A stretch of DNA of 64,000 nt from Lingula anatina. Taxonomy: Eukaryota > Brachiopoda > Lingulata > Lingulida > Lingulidae. A program made the translations under genes and the position numbers. This document shows positions 11,813 to 25,000 of the stretch, piece by piece. Position 1 is the first letter of the stretch. The number at the start of each line of letters is the position of its first letter. The stretch lies in contig NW_019775411.1 in the NCBI RefSeq assembly GCF_001039355.2, positions 42,262-106,261 of the forward strand, given 5' to 3'. The notes below the pieces were generated by a model, which searched no databases, was not told the DNA's origin, and saw nothing but the letters and a program-made list of their open reading frames with translations.

Positions 11813-12802
11813 TTAGTCAGACAGCTGTACCAGTAGTTTTGAAAGGTTTTACCACGTAATCACACTACAGTAGACCTTACCACATTTCACAAATTCTATA
11901 CAAGCTTGCTTTCTATTGTTTAGGTAGGAATTTATTAAAGGTACCCAATGAAGGATTTAAAACACATTGTAAGTGCATGGATTGCATCTTGTTGAACTTA
12001 TCCGAGGGCAATTAAAACTTTTAAAACATAAAATGACATGTAAATGGCCTTAATATTGCCAAAACTGTCCCCTGTCAGACTAGGTAGTCCGCCATCTTGA
12101 CTGGAGCATCTGGAAAACCTCCGCTTTAGAGTTATGGTGAGTTTCAGGAAAGGAAGATAAAAGGTTGGTAAATTTGGGGAAAATGCCATTTTCCCTGGGG
12201 TGATTACATACAAGTTTTTGGTGCAAAAATCCTCCTTTGGATACCTGTAAGGAGTATGTGGAGTATGTAGAGTGTGGAGGTTCCACAAAGGTGTCTTTGT
12301 TATGTAACAGCCAAAGCTATGAAGTTATTAATCTCTTATAAACATACCAGTTCAGCCCTATCCCGAAGATATGACACACAATGTGAAAAGGGCTTTAGGC
12401 CGACTTGTGGTTACATCATAGAACTAAGAAAACTAAAGGAATCAGTTGTGTTTAATACCTGTCCCTTTAATCAAAACTACCTACGGTTTAAATCAAAACA
12501 AGACAGACTTAAACTTACACTAAATTGCCACAAATGCAGATTTGTAAGCCTCTCTCACCCCGAAAGTTGCTAAAAGTGCTGCCCTTGAAGATGTACACTA
12601 CCTCACCCCTAAAGGCTTCAAGTCCCTAACTGCAAGCATGGAAACAGATCTATTTCAGGTTTATAACTATGGAGATGTAGGGGTCTACGTAGCAAGCTGC
12701 CCTTTGTGTCGAGTATTAGCTTCCATTATTTATATTGGACAAAAACACACATATCCACAGGCTAAACTGCTATCACTTTTTTTTAGACTGGCTACATACT
12801 AA

Positions 12803-13038
12803 TGGACCGTTCACATGGAAAGTCTATTTTCTAAAAATCTATTTTCTATTCACGGAATCTTGTGATCACGGTCTGTGCCCTGAGTACCCCGCGGCGTAAT
12901 TACTGGCAGCACGTGCCAGTTACTCCCTGCGCTGCCAGTAATTACCCCGGGGGATATTCAGGGCACAGACCATGATCACAAGATACCGCAAATAGAAAAT
13001 AGATTTTTAGAAAATAGACTTTCCATGTGAACGGTCCC
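12803..13038. mobile_element. Palindromic MITE present only in copy B
   Basis: A 236-bp element whose halves fold back almost completely. The ends TGGACCGTTCACATGGAAAG and CTTTCCATGTGAACGGTCCC are inverted over more than 40 bp. Flanks are TAA on both sides (12800-12802, 13039-13041). The matching place in copy A (near 10980) reads CTACACACTAAATCC without insert, giving a clean empty site. TIR and TAA target fit PIF/Harbinger-type MITEs; the superfamily is inferred. Confidence 0.88.
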
Positions 13039-13339
13039 TAAATCCTCCAGCAGAGGAGATGGCAAATCAAACCTGTATAAAGTGGGTCTAAAGCATGCAC
13101 TACCTCTTGGGTCTTGTATATAGGAAATTAAGAAATTCCCTCCACTACCTCTGGGTCTTGTATATAGGAAATTAAGAAATTCCCTCACAGATCTACGTCT
13201 CACCGGCTTTCACTGAATTCCAACACAGGAAACACAGTGTAATGTATGCATTGCAGCAAACACCAACTGATTATTCACGCTTTAAGCTACTCTAATTTCA
13301 GCTCAACCTGATTATTACTTTGTAACAAAATAACATGGC

Positions 13340-14070
13340 ATGGCATGACTTTACCAATAATAAGTCAACAACATGTCAACAAAATAATATCACATGACTT
13401 TTGTGCACCAATGGGAATTTACTTTCTAGTCACCTGACATATTACGTGGACCTATGGCAATCCTGCAAAATAATATATGTTGCACAAACAAGACAACAAT
13501 TCACCATATATAAATCTAGGACATTACAAGATCTAACCAATATGTAAGTTATCACAAAGCATTTATGATGTTTGGATCTACTAATCAGTTCCAGCAACGA
13601 GAAATTTCATTGCTGACATGTAAGAGCAAAGCTTGAATGTCACTAACCAATCTATACCTCACCAGAATTGTCATATGAAAGATATCAGCCAAAAATGCGG
13701 CTTTGTCTTGCCACGATTCCTACGGACCAATGACAAGGTACCACATAATGCACATTGGCCAATGAGTTTTCATCAGCATGTTTCATATGGCATACTGACC
13801 AATTCCATTTCGTCCATGGTCATGTGACTCAGACTGGCCAATAATATAACCAATACAGGCCATGTTGCACAATGGCCAATAGCAAGTAACTAGCATGACT
13901 CTTGCCATGCATGGTTTAATAGTAATTCAGCATCACACCTTATGGCAACCACTGGTCCTTCAATAATCTGCTTATTGCAAAGCCAGAAAAGTCACTATTC
14001 TGCCACATTATGCATCAGGACCAATGATATGTCAGTATTTAATCATGTGACAAGTAACCAATCACATGCC
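13340..14070 (+). repeat. CCAAT- and CATG-rich stretch
   Basis: About twelve CCAAT pentamers, nearly all in plus orientation, recur in contexts such as GGACCAATGA, GGCCAATAA and TAACCAATCAC, mixed with CATGGC and ACATGTC. It reads like a decayed array of one short unit. It lies about 1 kb beyond the DCP1 stop codon and may be in or beyond its 3' UTR. Counted by eye. Confidence 0.5.
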
Positions 14071-15079
14071 ACAATCAGATCACCTGATCCATGGCAGTGA
14101 AAGCAAAATAATCAATAGACATATCCTGTATTTTGATCATTAAGTCATGGCACCAGTATTCTTCTATATGGTTATCTTCATTTTTTATAACAATATCTTA
14201 CAGATAAAGGAAACAGCAGAGTATTATATGTGAATACCTTGGCCTTTGTTATACTAATTCCACCAACTGCAAAATAGGCACCAACGTAACGTGCAATGTA
14301 AATACTATCTCAATCCTTAAAGGGGGGACATTGCTGCCTGGGGTAAAAAAAAAAAAGAAAAAAAATGATTATTTCTGGTTATTTGTATTAATTTTCTATG
14401 TATTTTGAACTCTTGAAATGATCAAAATGTACAGACAATGACTGAAAATGGCTAGAAATTATCACCCCCTTAAGTACAATAAATGATTTGGCGCAGGTTT
14501 AGTAAGGAATCTGAATCATTCCTGTCTTTGTACATGTATAAATATCGCATATGCATCACATGAAGAACAAATTAACATCAAATAATAGGTATCCTTTACT
14601 GTAACAGAACTGTGAATTACTAAACTTAAGAATCCAAATTCCAACGCTGTTACATTCACATAATACTTAAGTGGTATGTTTTTAAAATCAAACTGATGCT
14701 ATATAATAATTGAAGGGGAAAAAACAAACAAGCACTATACAGAAAAATTCCTGGAAAAGTAAATATCCTCAGCTGTTCCCAGGTTTTTTACTCAACTGCA
14801 GTTACAAAAACCACAAAATAAAGGGATTCCTTCTCGTCATCCCAAAACAAGGTCAAACAATCGTAATATCTTGAAATCTGCTTACAGTGCAATGTCATGT
14901 GATTAATATTTTTAAAAAATCTTACAACATATGCAATGACAAAGGTACAAATTCAGTCCAATCTATTTGTAATATATATCATAATACCATTAAATAAAAT
15001 GACCCAACATCATCTTTGCCTTTCTGTGCATCAAATAAACAAAGATGGCTACTGGACTCTGCAGGTGGCAGCACTGGTC

Positions 15080-15154
15080 TCATCTCTTGCTGAAACTTTC
15101 TGTCAAACTTTTCACATATGCCTCATGGAGAACTGACATGAAACTAGGGTCATT
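15080..15154 (-). CDS. DCP1: DCP1 terminal coding exon 11
   Basis: Encodes NDPSFMSVLHEAYVKSL and TESFSKR, then TGA at 15080-15082. The acceptor is ATTTCAG|AATGAC. It completes the C-terminal trimerisation domain. The 3' UTR runs below 15080; I could not fix a polyadenylation site. Confidence 0.95.
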   Translation of the reverse strand, partial: NDPSFMSVLHEAYVKSLTESFSKR

Positions 15155-17776
15155 CTGAAATATTGTTTATAAATCATTGGATAAAAACATTATCAAGAAA
15201 CCACATCTTTCTACATATTCATTTGCATTCAAAGTTTTGTTAAGTTATAAATTAAATAAAGCTTAGTGACATTCATATGCAATATTCAAAGTGAGACTTA
15301 TTTAATCTCCTCATTCTGCTTCTACATTATTATTTTTCTTACTTTGTGCTTAATTCTAGATATTTCTCTACCTTAATCAGATATAACAAGGCCTGCTGCA
15401 TCTGTTCTCTGGTCAGAGGGTTAATGTGAGCAGGACCAGGGGGCGCCACTGGGGGGCTCTGGTCTGGAGAAGAGGTGCACACTGGACCTCCGCCTGAAAT
15501 TAAAAACACATTTACTAACTTAATAAACTTAATATAGACAATTTCACACCAAACTCGAACAAATCACAGTTAATTGATTAAAATTACATTCCCTCCTTGC
15601 ATTAAGTACTCTGACAAATACCTTTACAATATTTTCAGTGTATAATTTCTAAATCTGCTCGATTCCAAATATCTGAACAATCAATGGGAGTCAAGCCAGT
15701 ATGTGTTTATTCATAATCTATTGTCTATTTCTGCTATTGAACATTGTAAACCTTGAAATCATAAAATATTCAAAATGAGTAAATTGCCTGAAATTTTTAA
15801 CCAACACATTAGAGATAGCTACATTAATCATTAAATTACACATAATTTAATACCTATTCATTCTTCAAAGCAGAGTTAAACTAAATTAAAACTTAAGCAA
15901 ATACAAAGATAAGTTAGCATTCATGGAGCAACGAGTTTCATCAAGCTAAGCAGGCACCATGGTGTACGCACGCATACTTGTGAATAAACGTGTGCGTGCG
16001 TGCATGCATGCGTGCATGCATGTGCACTCAGAACATAAAAGGTAACTCTAACCTGTATAAGAGAACATCTGTGAGGCCGCAGCCACTGGACCTGCTGACA
16101 CAGGCGGGCTGGACTTCTTGACTGGTTGCTCAAATGCCATGGGAGATATCAACACTGTGGCTGGCCTAGTCTAGAAATGGGATCACATTTGGAACACTCT
16201 TAATATGTGATAACATTTGGCACGTCCTTAAAATGTGATAACATTTGGCACATCCTTAAAATGTGATAACATTTGGCACATCCTTAATATGTGATAACAT
16301 TTGGCACATCCTTAAAATTTGAGAAAATTTGGAACACCATAGAATACAATTTGAAACATGTCCTAACATTCATTCATTTTCATTAGATATCACTGTATAA
16401 CTTATATTTCACTATAAAAATGACAGATCATAGCATGAATATATAATCAATCATAAATAATAATTATTTTATACAAAATTTTCCTAGTGTGTACCTGAGT
16501 AATAGAGACAGCAGAGGACAGTTGGCTCAAGGCCTGTGGAGTGACTAGGGTGGACGCGGGGGCCACCTGACCATATACACCAATACCTGGCAAGTTTGGG
16601 GCGGAATGATACTGACTAGATAGACTTCCACTGACACCCCCAGCCGGCTGATGGAGGCTCTGTGTACTAGGGGGTGTAGGCTGACTAGGCACTGCAGGGG
16701 ACCTCCGCTGGGAGGGAGGGGCATCGGAAGTGGGTAACTCTGAAGAGAACAGCCCAAACACAGGTCTTCCCCCTCCCGCTCCAGCTAGAGGGTTTGTGGT
16801 GGGACCGATTTGAGGAGAGGATGGGAAATTAGCAAGGCGCTCCTTTGATGAGCTGGGTAAAATGTTCAATGTTCTTTTTAACTGGGTGTCTGGACTGTAG
16901 GAACCGTCTGTGTATGCCCCTGCACTGCTGCCCACCAATGGGTCCAGCTGGTCCACTCTTGACCCGCTCTGGTCAGTCTTAGGCTGGTACTCGTTCCTCT
17001 GCTGTCTCTCAATCTCCTCCACCGTGCTCACAGACATCAGGCGCTTCAGCAATGGCGGCATATCACTGTTCGCCTCTGGACCTGTCATCTGTGGACTCTC
17101 ACAACTTAAAGACTGAGATCTGTGGTATGAGAAAATAAAACTTCTCTTTATAATGCTGTATTAAATGCTATTCATTTGAAATGACATTTGACTGCAGCTA
17201 CAGAATATGTATGTGATCATATACAGGGAACATATAACAGGCTGATAAAAATGGTTAGGTATACCATTTAACATTATATTTAACATTATTATTATAACCT
17301 ATTTTAGTAATCGTTATTGTCCCTTTTTTAACAAATATTTTTACAAGTTGTCTCCCTTCCGTAGACCATCTAGTAAGTTGGCTTAAAATGGAATGAAATA
17401 TACCCACATATTGGTACTTCACAGTATTTTCTGCTCTATAATATCTTTTTCTTTCTGTTAATCACTGCAATTTTCAATGAAAAAAAATGGCATTTGCATC
17501 TTATCTAAATTCTTCAATTTGGTTGGAATATTTGTGTCAAAAAGATTTATGGAACAGACGCTATGTTACAGAGGTGGGAAATACAGTGAAGTATGTAGCT
17601 GTAAAAAGTTTAAACTAGTTAAAGATTCACCTGTTCTGTTTCCCAGCAGGACTGGGAGGGCCGGCCAGATTGGAGTTCAGGGCTGTCTTGAACAGTGTCT
17701 CCACACTGATCTGAGTGGTCCCAGAGCTGCTGGCGCCATCTCCACCTGTGGAGGTAGACATGAATGGATTAGAGAT

Positions 17777-17866
<90 letters not shown>

Positions 17867-20800
17867 TGCATGTGTGCGTATGGGCATGCATGCGCACGCA
17901 TGTGAGTGTTCATGCGTATGCACATGTGCATGCATGTGAGAGGTTGTAATGAAGAGTCTGACATAAAAGAGGAGACTATCACGTACACATACCAGCAAGA
18001 TGTGGAGAGGCCACTCTGGGGGTTGGTTTGAGCAAGTCACTGGAGCTAACAGGGGTAGCACTGGCCCCTGGATTGTCTATCATTGGCTGGGGCTCCTTGG
18101 AGCTCTGAAAGTACAGTGTAACAGATAATGTGATTGGTCAAACACAGGGGCGGATTCAGGCCGTCTTCTGGGTCTTCTGGAAGACGGCCAGATTTTCAAG
18201 TTTACATTGACGGGTATTTAATTTTTTTTCTGTCAGAAGACGGTCAAAAATTAAGGATGGATCAACAAAGAAAATTTGAAAGACTGTCAGAATATATCTC
18301 TGGATCCGCCCCTGAAACAATACAACAAATTATTTATTAGCCATGAGCTGGGGATCCTGGTGGGTCTGAAAATTGAATGTAATTACATAATATTAACAAA
18401 ATCAAAGAAAAAAAAAGATGGGTCCACTGACTCTGATTGGAATAAAAAGCTGATCTCTCTTCTCCTTCCCCCTGCCCAGACCCTACCTATACCCTAGAGC
18501 TCTACACAGCTCTCTGTAGACCATAACTTACAGGAAACACAGCAAGGCTGGGAATACCTCCCACAATTCATAGAATATTTAGCATGGTTGAAAATTACTC
18601 CTGGGGTTTACTGGCTTGTACACTCTGCTTTAATTTACATGTTATACAAGGGCCTTGTTGCATTTTCCCCAATTTTTTTCCCTTCTTTCATTTCTGTTCC
18701 AGAAAACAAAGATGGGGATTTATTGGCTTTGAGTAAGAATGGCAGTGCACTTCCAAATAAAAAATTCTCATCTAAGAGCAAGTCCTGTTCGTTTTAGGAA
18801 CTTCTGAATGTACTTTTGTTAAGCTGTTAACCACCATCTGGCAAAAACCAGTACAAGCAACTCATATTTTCTCTGAATATTTTTGACTCAAAAACAAAAC
18901 TGGTATTATAAACAGCAAATACAAAGAAAATACAAAGGAAAAAATCCTAGAAATTATCCTAGAAATTTTGTTTCATTTCATAGAGTTGACGTCTGACGTC
19001 TGATGACCCCCCCTCCCCACCTACCTTGGGCAGCTTCTGAGCTATCACCACATTATACATATATACATGAGGGCAGGGACAAGGCTATCCACAAGGAAGT
19101 GATTACCACTAATTAACTGTCAGCTGACTAACTTAGGGCCAATTTTCCAGTAAACAAATCTACTCCCCTGTTGTACATCCAGGTGCAAAAAGATTACTGC
19201 ATTCCTGTAATACATACTTATTTCTACCACACAGAGCACTCCTGCCCTAAATATGGATAAATCTTAACAGTGAGGGTTCACTTGTGCAGCAGTTTTAATT
19301 TTCAAAGTTATGTCAAGTCTAGGTGACCTTCCTTATAATGAGAAGCTCAAGGAAAAACTTTTAGCAGGGCTATTAATGAAAGAGTTAGCAAGTATTTTCA
19401 AGTGTCCGTCTTTCAACAATCTTGATGTCAAATTTAATCAGGATCTGTGTGTATGCTACAGGACGATAAAAAGAAAAAAGCTCAATCTCAGAATATTTCA
19501 CAATTTGTATTTATTGAACAAGACAGCATACTGGAATTGACCACTGGACATTAGACAGGGCAGTGTCTTCACCAGTGGCATGAGAGGGCTATTTGTTACA
19601 ACAGAAGTGACCAGCAGTTAGCAAAAAAGGAAAAAAACAAAAACAAAATACTCTCGACGGCACAAACGCTGCACTGTACAACTGGGATGAAAAATTCTCT
19701 ACTCTGATTGAGCCATGAAGTTATTTCTCTCAATCCTGGACACAGATACCAGACGCAATAGCCACAATAACGAGATGGAGCGCATAGCACAAGAAGACCC
19801 AGTAGACCTTGTGGAGAGTTTGCGACGGAGCGCAAGTTTGCGACCACGCAACAGTAGAAAAACACAGAATGTGAAAAGGAGTATAAGTAAGACATAATGT
19901 ACATATTAAAGGCATAGGGGGCAAATCTCAATGGGTCAAACTAAAGCCACTTTTGTAACTGATAGTCATTGTAGAACTTCAACTATCAGTTTGGAATTTT
20001 GAACATCACTTATCATTATTTGAGATATGTCCCCATGCTTTTGAGATTTGAAATTTTCTACCAGCTTAGATAAAAATGGTAAGCAAAAGAATCTTCACAA
20101 CTCTTGAGAACTGTTTAACTTAGACCTAAGTCAGTCACAATAATGATAACAGACACTAATTTTTTTTTTCAAAACAATAAGTTATCACAAGCTTATGTTT
20201 CAAGGTGGCAAGTGTGTCCTGGTATCTTGGCAGTCAGAATCTGGACTGGTTTCGAAACACCTTCATTAGTCAAAGGGCCCCATGCTAACAATTTAGATCC
20301 TTCTAATAAAATCAACTGCAGAGCTGAATTTAGCATTGCCATCATGGTGAAACCTGCCCCTGGGTCAAACCAAAATCTGCTGATGACACCATCAACTGCA
20401 TGCACGGTTTAGGCAGTTGCCAGTCCAGCACCAGGCTACATGAGAGAACAAATTGCTGCAGCTGAGTAGATGAGAAATACTTCACATCTAACCAGCCTTA
20501 AAGCTATTGTTTGGATATATATCCTGTTTTTAAAACAAAGACAAAGTACTTTTAAAGTAATCAAAAACCACTTTTTTCAAAAAGAGTATATTCTTTTTAC
20601 CTTGAGTGAAATGAAGAAAGGGTCTGTAAATCTACATTTGTATGGAAATTCTATATTTGAAAAGCCATGCTGTTGAACAATTCCCATCTTGTGATACAGC
20701 TACTGCTCTTTTTCATAATACAACTCCCATTCTATTCTATTTTGTACTATTTAGCATTATATCACATTGAACTGAGTGGCTCAGCTCTCACCCTCTTTTG

Positions 20801-22032
20801 TGATCCTGATCTGCCCTTTTTAGTGGTATAGCCTTTATGACCTTTTTCTTTGGTAGGACCCAAAGTGTTTACCAATTCAGAATATATATATTGATAATGG
20901 TAATCACCTTGTCGTACTCATCCTGTGCCTTGGATAACATCTGCATGATATCCACCTGTCTCCTTTGAGAACTGCTCATCTTGCCGTCCTCAGCACCTTT
21001 GCTGCGATTATTACCAGCTCTCTTCAGCTGGCTGGCTACGCTAGAAAACATAGAGCAAAGAAGTCATAACATGGTAAACCTGGTTTAATATGGTATAGTG
21101 AACCTGATTTAATATCAAATATCATCTGGTGAACCTGGTTTAATATCAAATATAGTATAGTGAACCTGATTTAATATCAAATATGATCTGGTGAACCTGG
21201 TTTAATATCAAATTTAGTATGGTGAACCTTGTTTAATATCAAATATGATAAGGCAAGTCTGGTTTAATATCAAACATGGCATGATTAATATGGTTTAATA
21301 TCAAATATGATAACGCAAACCTGGTTTAATTTCAATTACGATATGACAAACCTGGTTTAATATCAAATATTGTGAACCTGATAAAATATCAAGTTTAGTA
21401 TGGTGAACCTGGTTTAATACCAAATATGGTATGGTGAACCTGTATCAAATATCCAATATCAAATATACAGGTTTTGATTTCAGAATACATTGAAGATTAT
21501 TGCCTACAATAAAATCAATCCAAGGTATGTCAGAATCATAAAATACATATATTTTAACCATGAACTTCATATTTTCCTATGCAGTCAAGAAGACCAGATG
21601 AAATTCTCTGGACTCCTATTTCTGTACACACAACCTACCTATTTACTAATTCTGAAATTCTTTCACATTCTTCTTTGTCATAGAACCATATACCACATAT
21701 AGCTGAAATCAACCAGAAGTTCAAACTATGACATTTGAAACATGCTCCAAGATATGATATAATGGTAAATAAAGCTGCATATGTAATAAATAACTAGAAA
21801 CTGAAGATCTTATTTTTACCCAAATATGGTGGCAGTACCAGGATACATTAATGTATACTGAGCAAAATTTTAAAGGCCCCCATGTAAATTATTTACATAA
21901 CGTGTAATGGGTGACTCCAAATAAGCAGATGTTGTCTTACGAGTGTACCGTAATCGGTAGCACACTGAACAACAAAAATCATTTTGTTTCTCTAATAAGC
22001 TTGAATCATATCAAAAGGCAGGCAGATGGATA

Positions 22033-22079
<47 letters not shown>

Positions 22080-25000
22080 CACGAGTGGATAAGCAGGTGC
22101 ACTTTTGATTCCTTGAATAACATTTTTTTTTGCACTGTAGGACGGGCCACTGCAGAATACTTACACACAGACACACTGTTCTGCATATAAAATATACCCC
22201 TGTACATTAAAAAGTCAGATGGACATCCACAACAAAATGGCTCATTGCAGTAGAGAAGCCACTGTGAGCAATGAGCAAGAAATCAATTCTCAACCATATT
22301 TACTGCAAACAGCCTGAGAAGTAGAACTAGATAAAACAGTCAATTGGTGCTAACAAACACTTACATTTTCCATTTCTGTACAGCAAGAATGGTGTTTGTG
22401 CCTGGAATTCTACCTCTTTGGTGATTGGTTCTATTTGATTGTTCATCCCCAGCCTGTTCAGCACTATGAACCCATGGGTAGGATTGGCAGACCTGAAAAG
22501 TAATCATAATTTATCAAGCTGAACAACAATTATAAAACAAAAACACACTTGTAAGGGCTAGATTTACCCTTGTGCTAAGAATTATCAACAGTAAAGATCA
22601 TGATTAGAGTTCTCTCCCTATAATCGGAATATATTAAATGAATTCACAACATTAGAGCTGTTTTCAAGTTACATTTCAATTTTAGTCTTACAAACAGTAA
22701 CTAAAAAGTAACCCCACTCTCATCAGTCACTTTTCTTCTCTTTAATTCATTAACCTTAAAACCTTAAAATCAAAAGCAAAATTTCTTGCTTTCCAATAGA
22801 CACTAATTACAGAATTTCTTTTTTCAGCAAAGATGTCATAAGTTCTCAAAACACCAAGTTCAAAATCTGAGAACAGTCAATTTCTGTCTTTTTTTTTTTT
22901 TTTCGATGCAGTTAGGTGAGCTACCCAGCCACGCAGGCATCAGGCCTCTTCTCACACCCCACCGAGACAGGTACATAACTGTGCACAAGAATAACTCAAT
23001 CAATAAATTATTCCCCCTTGATCACAGCCATTCCTGGAAACTCCAGGTAATTTACACAGATGCACACCTGTTCAATATGGTCGCCTGACTGCCTCTCAGA
23101 AAGCCTTAGTTAAAGGAAGAACAAAAAAACTTAAGTGTTCCTTGGCGAGTGGTAATCTGCACAAATGCTTTCTTGGCGCCTCCTCTAATATTTGAGACTG
23201 TCTTATATATTTATTCTTTTGGAAGAGCTTCTGGCAAACCTTCCAAGCATCGTATTTGTAGAATTTTTTTCATTTATCTGCACTAGAGTGCAATTCCGTT
23301 CAGTCCCCCCCTTCCCCATGCACACACACTCTCTCAGTTAAAAATATAATGATAAAATATTTAATAAATTTATAAATAAATATATATAAACAAATGTTTA
23401 TAAAATGACTTAATGCAATTGATATTTACAATCAAATTAAATGGATCATAAATAAATAAATCTTAAATATTTACTTTCAAAGAGCCATCATGCTTTTTAA
23501 ATATCTTTCTCATGTCAATGTACAAACACAACCCCATTGCCTCACGTATTCTTTGTTTGGGCTAGACTGTGCTGAATAAATCTCCTTATGCCAAGTAAAA
23601 TCAAAAACCTGCCAACTCCAACAACAGAGAGTCCACAGACAATCAAGGAATGTAACCATAAATGCATGCAGCCCTCAGAATAAGTCCACATTTACAGCAC
23701 AAATAGGTAGTTATGTGTCTAAACATCTCCTTCAAGTTATCAAATACTATTTAAGACTTCCTGTTCAATGTAGTTGATGACTCGTAGCCGTGTATAAATG
23801 CAATTTCAGACCTAATAATATCTGATCAACAGATATCAATAAAGCATGTTCAAAGGCAGACAAAATAACTACTTTTCAATCTTCCAACACATCTTTTATC
23901 ATGATTTTCTAGATAAAATGTATGCATCATATTTCAGTGTCAAAAAATATCTGTGTCTTCAAAAAGTCTAAGATGTCAGTTTACCAATAGCAGCAACAGG
24001 CAAAATTATTGAACACTGGAATATATCAAAGCTACCAGGCAGTTTGTCACAGTGACTGTCACCTAGGCACTTGTGACCTCAAAATTGGGCTCCTGCATTT
24101 GGCTTTCTCTTTTAAGGAACTCCAAAAGAAAAAAAGGAGAAAAAAATCTTTAAAAGATGGTTGAATCAACCAAAATTATGTGCATTTGTACTGAGTATCA
24201 GTTTAGTACATAATTTTAATGCATGTATATCTCTTATGAGGACCATCATAACAATATGAATTGGCAACACAATATGCCCCTTTCTCAACAAAACTTGTTT
24301 TCATCTTCATAACTGTGTAACTTTTATACATCATGCAGTTCATTTATAAAAAGTAAAACAACTAAATGTATAACTTCACTCTTATGCTTCCCATATTACA
24401 AATACATTATTATCTTATTGCAGATTAGAATTCTTCTAACAGATTTCTAAACTACGCTATAACTCTGTGTGCATTTATCTCCTGGTGTCCTGGTGTCGGT
24501 TCCGTAGCCGTTTACCATATCTTGATTTTCTGTATATGTATGTATACATAATTGATTGAGTGGTCCCACTGGGACAAGCTTCATTATTGGAAAAGCAATA
24601 AATGTCGACAGTTTTCAATTGGGATATATTTTTTTTTGTTTGTCGCACAGACACTGATCTTATGTAAAAATTGTTTCATGGTTGCAATTAAAAGCATCAC
24701 AAGATTGATAACAGATATACCCCCAGTTAACACATGTATTAGATTTATTCCTTTTTTTCATTTTGATTTCTTTTATATGAACTTTTCGATCTACTTTTAG
24801 AGATATGTGTGTGTGAGGCTGTCTAGAATGTCTTTACAACCCATCAGACTGATAGCTAGCCAGTGGTCAAGAGTTACCTGCTTCCCTATCTTTTTTCCCC
24901 TCATCCAACAAATGGACACTGATATTTTAAAAATGAAAATGCAAAACAATTATTATGATTATTTTTCAGCATCGAGAATTTTTCCTTTTTTTTTTTTTGC

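Larger units (their letters stand above)
11469..13570. repeat. Tandem duplication 1, copy B
   Basis: Matches 9641-11467 along its whole length with scattered substitutions and indels. Extra material is the MITE at 12803-13038 and a tandem repeat of about 46 bp at about 13100-13190 (CACTACCTC...ATTCCCTC twice). It continues without a break into unique sequence after 13570. Confidence 0.9.
4329..15079. other. Intergenic region between RTCB 5' end and DCP1 stop codon
   Basis: About 10.7 kb without a recognisable coding exon. It holds the RTCB 5' flank, a hAT-like MITE (4634-4801), a long hairpin (5185-5260), a poly-T run (about 6650-6677), TC/AC microsatellites (8298-8353, 8474-8516), a tandem 2-kb duplication (9641-13570), a CCAAT-rich stretch and presumably the DCP1 3' UTR just below 15080. 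Scattered short open frames lack similarity and codon structure. Confidence 0.6.

Noticed and set aside
10819-12573. Short frames in the first duplication (such as 10819-11064 and 12274-12573)
   Set aside because: They have no family similarity and no neighbouring exons. At least one difference between copies changes the protein, as expected for non-coding DNA.
17088-17088. Met at 17088 as a gene start
   Set aside because: The frame continues upstream to a good acceptor at 17119 and joins exon 7 in phase, so it is an internal methionine of DCP1.
19715-19897. 60-codon plus-strand frame rich in Arg and Ser inside DCP1 intron 5
   Set aside because: No similarity, no supported splice sites, and antisense to the host gene. 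It could be a transposon fragment, but there is no evidence for this.
24552-24800. 82-codon frame beginning MIEWSHWDKLHY, also at 30419-30667
   Set aside because: It occurs twice only because the region is duplicated. The two base differences I saw between copies are synonymous, but two changes are too few to argue for selection, and the protein is AT-biased with no recognisable domain.
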